In this document: piece after piece, positions 43,201-53,500 of the stretch | Layout: the number at the start of each line of letters is the position of its first letter | Position numbering within the stretch: the stretch's first letter is position 1 | NCBI GenBank assembly: GCA_949752735.1 | Contig: OX457053.1 | Span: 1,678,084-1,742,083, forward strand | Length of the DNA: 64,000 bases | From: Lumbricus terrestris | Lineage: Eukaryota > Annelida > Clitellata > Crassiclitellata > Lumbricidae | Direction of reading: 5' to 3' | Translations under genes and position numbers: made by a program | The notes under the pieces: generated by a model | Told to the model about the DNA's origin: nothing | The model's database searches: none | Seen by the model: only the letters and a program-made list of their open reading frames with translations

Positions 43201-46200
43201 GCTCTGCTCCACTGTTCTCAAATCATTTGTTGCTATCTTTAGAGAACATCAATAAATTTCAAATAGGTCTCTTCATGCATCGTTATCACCATAACCTATT
43301 GCCCAGCTCATTCAATAACTATTTTACTACTGGCTCTAAACTTCATGATCATGCTACTAGGCATGCTCATTTCTACCGCAGTGATTATGCACGCCTAAAA
43401 ATTAAACAACTTTCTATTAAATACTTGGGTCCTGGAATTTGAAATGGTCTTCACACTCACATATCTGCCTTAAATTCCACCAGTCTTTTTAAAAACTGGC
43501 TAAAAAAGTTTCTTATTGGGATCTGATAACATATATCTCTTCACCATTGTCTATGTGGTCATATTATATGATTTGTCCATCAGCTTCTCATTTAAATGGG
43601 ATCATATGTCACTTACTAATAATTGCTGGTTGTGTTCAACTATTGTCTTTTTATAAATTTATTTTGTGGACCACCTGCTTATAAATTATTTGATTTCTAT
43701 TATATATGCATGCATCGAAATTTTTTTTCACCTACTATTGTTTAACATTTTGTTCAACTTATTGTTGTGGTTTTCTCCATTTTTCCATGTCTTGAGAATG
43801 TACACATTGTCTGCTTGGGTTACGGTTTTTTTTACCTCCATTACTGAATGCATTGGGGTTGGAGCCTTTGCATTCTAATCTGAAGTCATAGCCTCTAAAC
43901 TATACTCTCTACTATTACTTGTTTCAATCACCTTTTCTTCCCTTTCCTAGCTCTACACTTGTTTCCTCCCCTCTCTATTCCGCTTACTTAGTGCTTTCCA
44001 CCATCTTGATTCAAAATCTCTGTCTATGGTTACCCAGGTTTAGCGGCATCACTCCCTTTCTGGGTTACCCATTCTCAGGGATCTCGTACTTAATAGTTAT
44101 GTTATTCTGACTTCTATATTTTATTTCACACTATTAGGCCTATACTGTCATTTTCTATGTTGTTCTGTTTTTTCTTGATCTCTGTGAATAAACAAGTTTT
44201 GATTTGATTTGATTTGAATCTAAAAACTGTCCTCTTTAGCCGTGCATGGCCTGGAGGGCTAGCCTTCATTGAAGAGACGCTACATGCAACTTCCGAAATG
44301 ATAATAATTATTGTGATACTACAATACGCTCCTTTCAAAGCTAAGAAGCATAATACAAGACGAACCTTTAACAAAACCCTTCTGTGATTTTCCATTTATC
44401 CAAGTCCAGTTACTATATGTAGAGATTGTTCCTGCTGTCCAGACTTTGGCATATCTCATGTATGATAAGCTTATTGAAAGATTTCTTAGATAACCTGCTA
44501 CAGCATCTTGATCATTTTCATTACGAATGACAGGGAGCGTGGAGTCAAAGGAATTGCAGAGTTGCTTCGCATTGTACCAGTTCATATGCCTCTCACTGCC
44601 TTTGAAATAGCAAATCGCTTCACCGTGTAAATTCCCGCAGGATCCATTTGCAGGTAGGCCTATACTGCTTCTAGATGCAGAAAATTCTGCGATTCCTGCA
44701 ATTAAAAAAACGCTTACATATCAAAAAACTGCTTAATATGTTTAGCTTATTATATTGTATTGTATTGCGTTTATACATTTAGATAGCGCCACTCACAGAA
44801 TAACTTTTCAAATGCGCTCTCAGTACGAAAAACTCCTAGGGAAAAGAACTGTTTTTAAATACAGAACAAGCAACTGATAAGGAAACACTAGTCATTAGTT
44901 TAGTCCGTGATGCGGGATGAAGGTCATTCAAAATAAAGGGACCAACCACAACAAACGCCCGATGTTGTGCAAGAACAGTCCTAGTCCTGGGAACAAAAAG
45001 ATCAAGACGATCTGTCGAACGCATTGAGCTCCAGATAAGGGCTTCTGTATATGAATTATTTAGGGATTTCCCAACTATGATTCATAGACCCGACATAATG
45101 GCCTTAATATCATCTGCATAACGATGGTCAATTTCCGAGTGTTTAGTAAATTTGAGGTGCATGTCAGCAGTAAAAAGATTGTACAGGATGGGGCCAAGTA
45201 CCGAGTCCCTGGGAACACCAAACGTAACCCTAACCCACTCAGTCCTGGATGCTCCAAGGACAGCCATCTGCGAGCGGTCAGTAAGGTAGGATTGAAACCA
45301 AAGAAGTGGAATGCCAGACAGGCCACAGGATAACTCCAATCTTTGATACAAAGTCTCATGGGGTCCATCATGTCAAAAGCAGAAGATGGGTCAAAAAGCG
45401 CTAAGAGAAAGAGATTAGACTGGCCAAATACACGTCTGGTTGAAGGGGTACGAGGGCATTTTTCTATAGAATGGCTGTCTCTGAATCCAGACTGTATTAA
45501 TGGAAAGAGTCCAGCCTGCTCATAACAGGGAATAAGTTGTGATGAAACCAATCTTTCAAGGGTCTTTGCGAGGAATGATAGATGGAAAATGGGTCGGTAG
45601 TTTTGACAGGCATTTTGGTCTACATTGCTTTTTAAGGTGGGGGAAAACAATGGACCGCTTTTGGGAGGAAGGCTTAAGCTTGAGGCCTAGGCATACTTTA
45701 AATGACAAAATGCCACATCAGATCCTTTTTGCATCAACATCATGATGCCTTGGGCCAACTTTATGCAGATGATATACACAATTGTACATGCAGCGTCTGT
45801 TATCTAACGACGCCCATAAAGTCAGGGCTATGGGCCAGGCGCTGACTGCATTGGAGACATGGATGGCATCAAGCTGTCTCAGCCAAAACCCCGCAAAGAG
45901 CAAATTTGTGTGGAGTTCGGCTGCGCCAGAATTTGTCTCATCTACCCTAATATTGACATCTCTATTGAATTTCTCAACTATGCGCCAGTTACACAGGGTT
46001 GACTCATTAGTGTTCGCAGGATCCTTAAAACTTTCTGTTTCATCGTGCTTGGACCGGGAGCACGTCTGAGCGGTATTCTTGAAGGGGCGCTAAATAAATC
46101 TTGAAATGAATTAGATAATGAATGGAAGATATACGTTACCCACCACAATCCGAGACTTTGGCATCCTATATATTATTGGACCAGGAACTTACCTTTGCAC

Positions 46201-48605
46201 TTCACCTCAATCGTCTCAATCTCCCCGATTTCATCAACTACGCCAGCTTCGCACTATATCACTCGTTCTGTCAACAGGCACTGTAACTTCACCAGGTCCT
46301 GTTAATTTTTTTGTCAAATCGCGCTCCGACTATACTTGCCTGTCCCTTTATTCTGGTTTACCATCTTGACGACGAGCTTCCCTTGATTCTAAACTAAGCA
46401 GAACGCCTTATTGGTCAAACATCCAAACTCAGTAACGCTGCAAATTGCATGCTGATAGTCTGTATTGATTTCTAGTGCGTAGCGTGTTTAATACGGCTCT
46501 TCTCCTTGGTATGGCGATGCCAGCTAGGACTTCCTTCAACTTACCTACTAGTCTTGATCTTTGTCGACCTGTGTTACAGTAGTGTAGGGATCCCGGACGC
46601 ATATTAGCCTTCTCTAGGCGATTTCGTAAGCCGGTTAGAGGAATAGAATGATTACATTGTGGAAGAAGCGAAGACCATAGGGGGGAGAAGGTAGTTGATG
46701 TTAGCAGTTATTGGTGAAGCTGTAGGCTACTAACTTCACCAACAACTGCTAAAGAACCAACGGAAAAATCTTAAGAATCTAATGACGACACTAACCCTAA
46801 TACTAAGCCTAACCGACCCTGACGACGCAAAAATCTTAAGAATGTAATGACGACACTAACCCTAACACTAACCCTAACCGACCCTCACGACGCAAAAATG
46901 TTAAGAATCTAATGACGACACTAACCTAACACTAACCCTAACCGACCCTCACGACGCAAAAATGTTAAGAATCTAATGACGACACTAACCCTAATACTAA
47001 GCCTAACCGACCCTGACGACGCAAACATCTGAAGAATCTAATGACGACACTAACCCTAACACTAACCCTAACTGACCCTCACGACGCGAAACCTTACCCT
47101 ATACGCGAACGACACCATGCTTAAATTTACCTATAAAGAGCCGTAAAGTGACACATAATTACCTGTCGAAATGTTCCTCCGTACGTAGGGTAATTATTTG
47201 TAAGAAATTTGAAACGTTTTACATTGCAATTCGTGTAAAATCGTGAGAGCCTGCCGACGCGCACGTGTTGTTGACAGTTTAGAAAGGGATGGTCAGAAAT
47301 TGTACTCCACAACCTTCTCCCCCCTATATGGCGTTCGCGTCTTCCACAATGTAATCATTGTATTCCTCTATAGCCGGCTTACGAAATCGCCTAGAGAATG
47401 CTAATAAGCATCCCGGACAAGTCTATCATCAGTGCAAAGATTTCTGTCGTTAGCCCGGTGGCATGGAATGGCCTCCCTCTTGGGCTGAGCCTGTAACTTG
47501 TGGCACTCTCTGACACATTATATAAGCTCTTGAAAACTGCTCATTTAAAAACCGTAGGCCTACTGGAGTCAAGAGCACCCTTGAAGTAGTTGCTTGTGGT
47601 GCTATATAAATACTTGAATAAATGAATCACTGAATAAATCGGAGCAGAAGGTATACAAATAATATTCACCTTCTTGTCCAATTTTATCATAAAATATTCA
47701 GTCTCGTTGACTAATTGGCCAGACTATCTAAATAATTTTTTTATCTAGATAGTCCGGTAATTTAATCCATTGCGGCCATCGTTTCGTTTTGTAAGGTCAC
47801 ACTTTATGTGAAATGAAACGATGGCCGTAACTTAGCCAGAATAGCCTACAGCTGTCTGATTTTTATTTCATAGTGTATACATGTAGATCACCCGTTTAGG
47901 CTTCTGGCAGCATTAGTCTCACGATCCAGCAGACATTAGTCTCTGTGGAAATGAGTGATCACAGTCGTCAGACGCAGGCGAACAAGCTTCAGACAACAGA
48001 CAAAGTTAAATGGGAGGGAGGTGGGAGGGGAGGGAGGTGAGAGGGTGGGAGGGTGAGAGGAATGGTGGGAGGGAGGGTGGGAGAGAGGGAGGGATGTAAG
48101 GGATGGTTGGAGGGAGGGTGGTAGGGAGGGAAGGAGTGGGAGAGTGGGAGGGATGGAATGAGGGTGGAAGGGATGGTGGGATGGAGGGAGGTACGGAGGG
48201 AGGGATTGGCGGGGAACGGCCCGAATCCTAACATTCCCGGGCAACGCCGGGTACCCCAGCTAGTTAGGCCTATGTAATAAAATGCTATAAATTGCACTAT
48301 ACGGAGCATCCCAAGTGAAACGGACATTGTAAACCAGAGGGATAACGTTTCCGGTGATGACTCAGCCACTGATAGGGCACGCATTGCATTGTTCAATTTC
48401 ACACCAGAAGCATTTCTCCTAGGTTTTTGCCTGCCATAAATATTAATCCTACAAAAATTAAATCGTAATTTACAGGATGAACCTTACTCTGACTTCTTCG
48501 ATAAACTCGAATCATCTGCTCATTGAAATGCAACTACTTACCGAAGGCCATAGATGCCAATAGCACATTTAGTGCTATTGGTTTGAAGTTCAGAATTGGA
48601 AACAT
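33743..48605 (-). CDS. Receptor gene 3: dual-CTLD receptor with short YxxI/YEEV tail
   Basis: Exons, 5' to 3': 48542..48605, 44366..44695, 41240..41362, 38385..38618, 37557..37697, 36551..36616, 35844..35909, 34232..34304, 33743..33908. They sum to 1263 nt, or 420 aa. Layout: signal peptide (1-21), CTLD1 (22-172), CTLD2 (173-297), two-exon stalk (298-341), TM (342-365), tail (366-420). Junction phases equal those of the other genes. The 14.9-kb span is long because introns took in LINEs, a 1.1-kb hAT element and an inverted-repeat element. The tail is only 55 residues and differs in class from genes 1 and 2. Confidence 0.85.
34232..34304 (-). CDS. Gene 3 transmembrane exon
   Basis: 73 nt, phase 1 in, 2 out. 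Encodes TYAVIVTICLVVMLIIIVAF, then IVRK. Confidence 0.88.
34365..35461. mobile_element. Non-autonomous hAT-type element, 1.1 kb
   Basis: Inverted ends CAGTGCCGGCGCTAG and CTAGCGCCGGCACTG, with a perfect 8-bp duplication TATTTGGC (34357-34364, 35462-35469). Inside, a segment of about 150 bp is tandemly duplicated (about 34420-34570 and 34570-34720, sharing TTTAGCTGGTCATTATGCC). It sits in the gene 3 stalk-TM intron. Confidence 0.88.
35844..36616 (-). CDS. Gene 3 stalk exons (36551..36616, 35844..35909)
   Basis: Two 66-nt phase-1 exons encoding EQGVISGASTVATFAETINT and DEGVASPASTAATCTETINA. They belong to the stalk-exon family expanded in gene 1, and their surrounding introns are duplicated with them. 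Confidence 0.8.
36890..36980 (-). repeat. Repeat with inverted partner at 41.1 kb
   Basis: Shares TTTATTACTCCACTT, ATTATAATACATCGAAGTAA and an ACTT-type tail with 41090-41190 in opposite orientation. Probably the 3' end of one retroposon family. Confidence 0.55.
37187..37260. repeat. TTA trinucleotide microsatellite
   Basis: A run of ATT/TTA units of about 70 bp, slightly interrupted at its right end. Confidence 0.9.
37557..37697 (-). CDS. Gene 3 CTLD2, second half
   Basis: 141 nt, phase 1. Encodes ESNDEVKYTNWDN, GECISFKTSEGTWQAIGC and VVCQRG before GTAAGC. WND is replaced by WQA. Confidence 0.9.
37880..38275 (-). pseudogene. LINE C-terminal remnant in gene 3 intron
   Basis: In minus orientation it shows the LINE C-terminal pattern (RSRTAMAQSRSFA) and ends with the shared tail around GAGCGCCTCTGAACGG and GGCGCTTTATAAATG. 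It lies on the same strand as the host gene. Confidence 0.6.
38385..38618 (-). CDS. Gene 3 CTLD2, first half
   Basis: 234 nt, phase 1. Encodes SNCNASRD, KCLRLIGDSRSWYDARNQC, SYWIGLRKKSFRW, then GTTTGT. Confidence 0.9.
39150..39610 (+). pseudogene. Internally deleted Tc1/mariner-type transposase remnant
   Basis: The frame reads IKKFKAEKGYNAHQMMIEFP and, after a frameshift, HRLIKQIDAMGTSNSRN and RSSRTAANIAQIQELICS, resembling the N-terminal helix-turn-helix of Tc1/IS630-like transposases. Shortly after, EHLKEVILCCWAEITQALVD resembles the C-terminal end of such proteins. The catalytic DDE core is missing, so it is an internal-deletion derivative. Confidence 0.6.
39953..40729 (-). pseudogene. 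LINE reverse-transcriptase fragment
   Basis: 258-residue frame with LDFSKAFDSVKHSALFDKIS, IVQGSVLGP and the catalytic KFADDTHLLIKS, then LGVILQDNLKL and LLYASPSWWG. These are reverse-transcriptase blocks 3 to 7 of a jockey/CR1-type LINE, with FADD as the catalytic motif. It is the best preserved reverse transcriptase here but lacks both ends. Confidence 0.85.
41090..41190 (+). repeat. Repeat, inverted partner of 36.9 kb
   Basis: Plus-strand copy of the 36890-36980 repeat, ending in GTACTTACTTAATAAATAAA. Confidence 0.55.
41240..41362 (-). CDS. Gene 3 CTLD1, second half
   Basis: 123 nt, phase 1. Encodes VEFQEIESDWTDWSHYGA and EELPYICQYQ before GTGCGT. Lacks the inner cysteine pair, like its paralogues. 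Confidence 0.82.
41720..42090 (+). pseudogene. LINE reverse-transcriptase fragment
   Basis: Frameshifted plus-strand reading contains DPTNVRSVANVSLLSEIIKK, VQLTQFHDKNGIPS and SGFRK, the N-terminal blocks of a LINE reverse transcriptase. Confidence 0.55.
42211..42495. repeat. Tandem duplication of ~143-bp unit
   Basis: Two diverged copies, each starting ATCTTTTTCATTT and containing TGTAATACCTCTAATG, GTAGAATTC and GGTCATCT.AAGGTTATA. They resemble repeats found near other transposons, but I cannot name the family. Confidence 0.65.
42575..44215 (+). pseudogene. LINE 3' half (jockey-like) with TTTGA tail
   Basis: The frame starts in the catalytic region (GVPQGSILGPLLFLLFINDL, LFADDTNVFFS, LGVIIDNHLEW). 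It shifts frame near 42960, continues with LQKRAIRLICGAHW and KFQIGLFMHRY, and ends at a (TTTGA)n tail at about 44193-44215. Sense is opposite to gene 3. 5'-truncated, as usual for LINE insertions. Confidence 0.85.
44366..44695 (-). CDS. Gene 3 CTLD1, first half
   Basis: 330 nt, phase 1, after ATTGCAG. Encodes EAICYFKGSE, NWYNAKQLC, LPVIRNENDQDAV, VWTAG and SNWTWINGK. Slightly longer than its paralogues because of extra residues before VWTAG. Confidence 0.9.
44750..45655 (-). pseudogene. LINE fragment in gene 3 intron 1, minus strand
   Basis: The minus strand gives NYRPIFHLSFLAKTLERLVS, FPLIQSGFRDSHS, LFDPSSAFDMMD and, in another frame, GVPRDSVLGPILYNLFTAD and YADDI. The C-terminal part (RLDLFVPRTR) and shared tail (ending near 44755) follow. 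Several frameshifts. Confidence 0.75.
45700..46110 (+). pseudogene. LINE reverse-transcriptase fragment, plus strand
   Basis: Frames show QLYADDI, then ALTALETWMASSCLSQNPAK and SKFVW, and the shared tail CGGGAGCACGTCTGAG with GGGGCGCTAAATAAATC. It lies head to head with the minus-strand LINE at 44750-45655. Confidence 0.7.
46599..47409. mobile_element. Inverted-repeat element carrying telomere-like minisatellite
   Basis: Inverted arms of about 90 bp (46599-46695 and 47315-47409) share TTCTCTAGGCGATTTCGTAA and ATGATTACATTGTGGAAGA. ATCCCGGAC flanks both sides as a 9-bp target duplication. The centre holds a tandem array with CCCTAA motifs. Non-coding and non-autonomous. Size and layout resemble the foldback elements at 472 and 12310, although the arms are not subrepeated. 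Confidence 0.8.
46770..47095. repeat. ~68-bp tandem repeat with internal CCCTAA runs
   Basis: About five copies of a unit containing ACGACGCAAAAAT, TTAAGAATCTAATGACGACA and CTAACCCTAACACTAACCCTA. The telomere-like hexamers are part of the unit, so this is an interstitial minisatellite and not a chromosome end. Confidence 0.85.
47776..47828. repeat. Perfect-armed hairpin in gene 3 intron 1
   Basis: GGCCATCGTTTCGTTT and AAATGAAACGATGGCC can pair around a loop of about 20 bases. It is probably a small MITE or its remnant. Confidence 0.5.
48008..48222. repeat. GGGAGGGA purine-rich minisatellite
   Basis: About 215 bp of G-rich units on the plus strand, such as GGGAGGGAGGTGGGAGG. It could form G-quadruplex structures. 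It sits where gene 2 intron 1 carries a different CATC repeat. Confidence 0.85.
48542..48605 (-). CDS. Gene 3 exon 1, signal peptide
   Basis: 64 nt encoding MFPILNFKPIALNVLLASMA, then Phe, and phase 1 before GTAAGT. Same length and start as gene 2 exon 1. Confidence 0.82.
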
Positions 48606-48990
48606 TTTGGCAGTCAGTAAACTACTTTCAGTCTGAATATTATTGTTCTCCAACAACGCAACGCAGCAATACATATAATATTCACTTCCTAAAAATATTC
48701 ACGACAGCGACCTAATAGTGTACACGAATTTTTACAAGTGATAATTTACGGGACTTGTGACATGTGCAATTGTGCATGTAAGCCTACTTGCCTGCAGTTT
48801 TCGCGAATGTCCGGGTTTCCAGTAAATTGCGAACGATTTGACTGAAAGTCAATACTACCATAAAATTATATCAAGGTTCTTAATTGGCCCAGTGTCTGTG
48901 TAAGCACACTCAATAATCACAATAATTAGCTCTTTTTCTTCCGCTTAAAATTAGAACGATGGTTTTCCCAGCAGGCCTACTATTATAGGC
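48606..48990 (-). promoter_or_regulatory. Gene 3 5' flank, conserved with gene 2
   Basis: Homologous to 26503-26860 (CGCGAATGTCCGGGTTTCCA, GTAAATTGCGA). The block reaches several hundred bases upstream of the start codon, consistent with a duplicated promoter. Confidence 0.5.
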
Positions 48991-50421
48991 CTACAAAAGG
49001 AACAAGCTGCGCTTCGGAGATTCTCTTCATGGGACTCCTTTCATGTGTAATGAAATACATGGCTTGTTATTATACTTGAGCGACTGCTGGATAAGGTGTA
49101 GGCAATAATCATCAGTAGCGAGTAGGAGCCCTTGTAACGGCATGGTTAAGTTACCGCCCCAAATAAATTTTAATTGCTATTAGTGGGTGGGGGTAACATC
49201 AACAGGGAGTGCCGCAGTATTAGCATAATTTATTGGATATTACTTTAACGAAAGTGTCTAAAATAACAAACATGTTTTTTGGTAACCAACAAAATATTCG
49301 GGTAGAACTTGCAATTATATCAAAACTATAGTGCTTAGTGCTTACTTGAGATTTGCCGGTTTACACAGCATTTTCTAGAGCTACATTTCTGAAGCTACGT
49401 CATCGCAAGGAAATTTCATACAGCCTCTTCGTTTAGTAAAAACGACCAGATGACACACTGTAAGTGGGTAGACCTACAGTAAAAAGTAAAAGGTGACAAC
49501 AAATGAACTAAGATTGCCTCCAGCTTTAACGTTGGCAATTCACATGTTTGAATGTGGTCTGTTTTGAATGTGACAGATTGTGGACCAGATAGCATTGTTA
49601 TAATTAAGCTTATGCTGGTGTCGAGGTATGAAATAACGGTCATACTTTGCTCGCAGAGTAAAGTCACGCGGCCTCTGACGAAAGCTGTAATAATAATTAT
49701 TGTTCAGCTGGGAAACAAGATGCAAAGGGTGCCTGGTCTTATCAGTTCTTGTCCCAGAGAAAGAGGATCTCGTCGGTTCTGTTTTGGCAGTCCCCTCATC
49801 TGCACAACTGACTATCGTTTCCAGAAGATGCCCCATTCGCCCCACGCGGTTTAGCAATCGCTCCACCCTTAGTTTGACCTCTGCAATTATGGTAAAGGGC
49901 TATCAAACAGGCATGGCGTACCGGTGTCCTTGGTGACCTTACTGGGACTATAGATGTAACTAAATTTACAATACGTCACGTAGCTCTAGGCCTACAATAG
50001 ACTACGTATATTTTGCAATGTCGGAGTTTCGACTATAATAAGCCTATTATAACTGTGAATGGAATTGCAGGCTTCTATTGAAGTTGAAATAATTCTCATT
50101 GACAATATTATCAGAAATCCCATATACATAATGCTTTATATCTGCTTTATAATGGCATTGGGAGCATAATAATCGTTCAAATACACCAAGGCCTTACTTA
50201 CTACATCGTCAGAAAATTCAATTATGTTTTGGATATCAAGTCCCTTATCCACAATTAATTAGCCAAAGGGCATTCATTGCCTCATTACAATTTATGTGGT
50301 ATATAATTATCTTTAAATGCTATGGTCACAGTATAGCCTGAGTTACCAGCTTAAACTGAATTGCTATGTGGCCGGAATGGTAGAAACATTTAAACTAAGC
50401 ACAGCTAACTACGACTATCAG
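48991..50421. other. Spacer between genes 3 and 4
   Basis: Overlapping ORFs on both strands near 49540-49940 show no conserved domain. They are probably a decayed repeat, as the DNA there is less AT-rich. No gene supported. Confidence 0.4.
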
Positions 50422-50569
50422 TCAAATATGGCGGATGTTTTCGTAAACTTCCTCGTAGACTGGTTGCACTGGGAGTTCAGTGTAAAGGTCATCTGAATTC
50501 GCCAGCCTTCGAGTCGTCTCCAATTCGTAATAGCATCTATTCGCTGTTGTGCGCGCGGAGTTCGTATTT
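50422..50569 (-). CDS. Gene 4 cytoplasmic tail exon
   Basis: 148 nt. Encodes CYYELETTRRLANSDDLYTE, then LPVQPVYEEVYENIRHI and a stop. Two YxxL motifs 12 residues apart resemble a relaxed ITAM. YEEV and YENI follow in overlap. Confidence 0.85.
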
Positions 50570-53500
50570 CTGTTGTAAACAAAAAGAGTTAAAATTACTG
50601 TGGGGTTGTGGCGGGGGTTCAACACTCCTGACTGTCTTTGGGCCACATAGTAAAATCTTCATTGCACATTCCAACTCCAAATAAATAAGCGTCTGACATC
50701 GGTCATGTTCTGCAAATCTCATACTGCAAGAAGTAAGCTTAATCATCATTGCCATATTTGATAAAATTCTAGCATTGTCTCATTACCAGTAAACCTTCTA
50801 ATATGAATTATTTAGATTCATTTTTGATCGGCATCATACGGTGATATCATCATTTAGATACGACAGCGTATTTAGAGGGTGCATAGGCGTACGAGGCGGG
50901 GGTCCAGGGGGGCAAGTGCGCCCCAAATTTTGGGCAAATGTATTTTTCGGGCAAAAGAGGCTTGGACGGGCAAAAAAATTTCGGAGATTTTTTTCGGGCA
51001 AAACAGGTACGGGAGGGATTTTTTCGGGCACACAGGGGTAAAAAGGTCGTAAGATTTTAGAATTTTGGGCGAATGACTAAAAAAAAAAAGGTCGTCAGAT
51101 TTTTCGGACGGAAAAAATCTTAAGAATTTTGAGCGGATGACTAAAAAAAAAAGGTCGTCAGATTTTTCGGACGGGAAAAATCTTAAGAATTTTGAGCGGA
51201 TGACTAAAAAAAAAAGGTCGTCAGATTTTTCGGGCAAAAAATTTTTTTTGCCCCCCACTGCCGAAATCGCCCGTACGCCTATGAGAGGGTGTCTCACTAA
51301 GCGTCGTCATGCATGCACATCTACATGCATAGGCCTACATACAAGCACAAAATAAATATGCATGCATATTTGGTACATACATTCAAATTGTACAAACTTT
51401 CCTCAATTTATTTTTATTATTGCTACTATTATATTTGCTTAATGGTAAAAAATCTGATAGAGACACCGCTATCCAAAAGCAATTGATCATATAGAACATA
51501 ATTAGGCCTATACCTAGGAATTTTTGAACTAAGTCTGTTGAATTTATCTTAGGGTGAGAGCAGAAAATGACAGAAATTGCAAAAAGATTTATTCTATGCA
51601 CGAGGTTAATGTGACTAGACAATTTGTCATCATTTAGGTTGGCTTTCTAAATAAATACCATTATTTGAAAATTGGTCACCTGATCACAGTAACTTGGTTG
51701 ATATATTTGGGATATATTTAGCACATAGGCAAATGATCAACCTAAGCCATTTAAAACATTCGAAACACTGAGGCTACATTTTGCCAAAATAAAATATTAG
51801 TAACTAATATTAAAGCCAAAGTTTTCGTTATTCATACAATGAGTACTTGCTATTAAATATGATTAATATTGATGCTAAAATTGATATTGAGCTGTACTTA
51901 CTGGTAAAAGTATTTTCTTGCTACCACCGCAATGAAAATATTCGCGATGACAATGACACAGATACACCCAAGAGCTACAGAGATGACTAAAAAATAATCA
52001 AAACAACGATCAAAACAATGATCAAAAGCATACGATAATTAGCCTAAGCTTAATCATAAGCCTCATGCACTCTTACATGCATATGTTGTTTATCCCAAGG
52101 ACTTCCTAAGATGGGACAGCAATGAGAAGCAAATAACAACGCAAAAAGGATTTAATTCACACTCTAGTTGCACTTATTCAAATACGGTATAAGGAAAAAT
52201 ACTGATGTTGTGGATGGTATAGACCAAATTTCAATTGAAATGCACGGTGACATAACAAAGATCATAGGAATTATTGAGCCATTAAAATTACACGAATAGG
52301 TAATTACTCACTAGTAACATAGCTCGCGAATTGAGAGTCTGGCTCAGCAGTCGCCAATGAACCAGCTTAAAACAACAAAGTGCAACATCAGTTAGTTGAT
52401 TTTGCTTCAGAAAGACAATACAACGTGTTTCCTTAGTAAAAGGATAAACCTACATCTTTGATGCTCAAGTCACCTTTAAACGATCATTTTTACTTTAGGC
52501 GATCAGCCATCCTAATTGTCATAATCACTCAATCAATCGATCAATCAATCACATCACTTTACATAGGGCCCTTCAAGATCACTGCTCACAAGCGCTCCCA
52601 ACCCGCCAGTTTTGACTCTCGTTCAAACGTCAAGGGATCATAAATATATTTTCTGCTGTAGACTATTAGAATTAGGCCAGATGCAACAACATAATTCAAT
52701 TAAGACCCATTATTAAGAATTGTTCTAGATATCTTAGATATCAATGCTCCTGAGCTCGTGGACGATTTTAATTTATTCATGAAACAAGACTGGCAAAACA
52801 CATAATTTTGAGTATTTACACAAGGTCAAACTGATTATGACGACGTCCTGGCTATTAGGCTAACTAAGCTACACTCAACAGCATCTATTAAGTCAGCGTA
52901 ATAAATATCTCTGACTAGTCTTGCTATTTGAAAAGCTTAATTACAATGACATCTCTACCACTGAAGCGCGAAAATTACAAGAATCGAGCGAAATATTTAT
53001 AACTGCTACTTCTGTAAGTCTGCTCATATTCGATTGGCTTAGATTTGGACTGCTTCCCGATCCATTTAGCACAGACCTATTATTATAGAGGACCACGCTT
53101 TTGAGTACTTAGGCCTATGTGTGTTGTCAGTACATTGTACGTTGCCCTACCTGACCTTACCCTACCCAATGTGACCAACACTATTGCCTTTACATCGTGG
53201 ATGTCGGGGGTATTGAATCTCGTCGAACGGTTTCGTTAAAATGTAAGAGGCCACTGAAAATGCGACGGAATTTGTGCCGTTGCCTTTTTAAAACGGCGAG
53301 GAGAAAGTTTTAAATCATATAGGCCTAATTAAGTGTCAGTATTGCCATTATTAACCTACTTACATCTATCGGAGTTTAACGAAGTCGTGTTGACGAAATC
53401 TTCAACAACATAAACATTAAGCATTCATTGTAGTTACATATACGATTAATTAGTTAACTAATTGATTTATTAATAAATTAATTTAAGGACCAATTGATTA

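Larger units (their letters stand above)
46190..47640 (+). pseudogene. LINE C-terminus split by an inverted-repeat element
   Basis: Plus-strand LINE sequence up to 46589 (TSLDLCRPVLQ) resumes at 47419 with AKISVVSPVAWNGLPLGLS and ends in the shared tail (GAGCACCCTTGAAGTAG, GTGCTATATAAATAC) near 47640. The break matches the ends of the element at 46599-47409. Confidence 0.65.

Noticed and set aside
46770..47095. Telomere or chromosome end
   Set aside because: The CCCTAA motifs are embedded in a longer unit inside a transposon with normal sequence on both sides.
47936..48402. Pro/Ser-rich minus-strand ORFs
   Set aside because: They are readings of the G-rich minisatellite in an intron.
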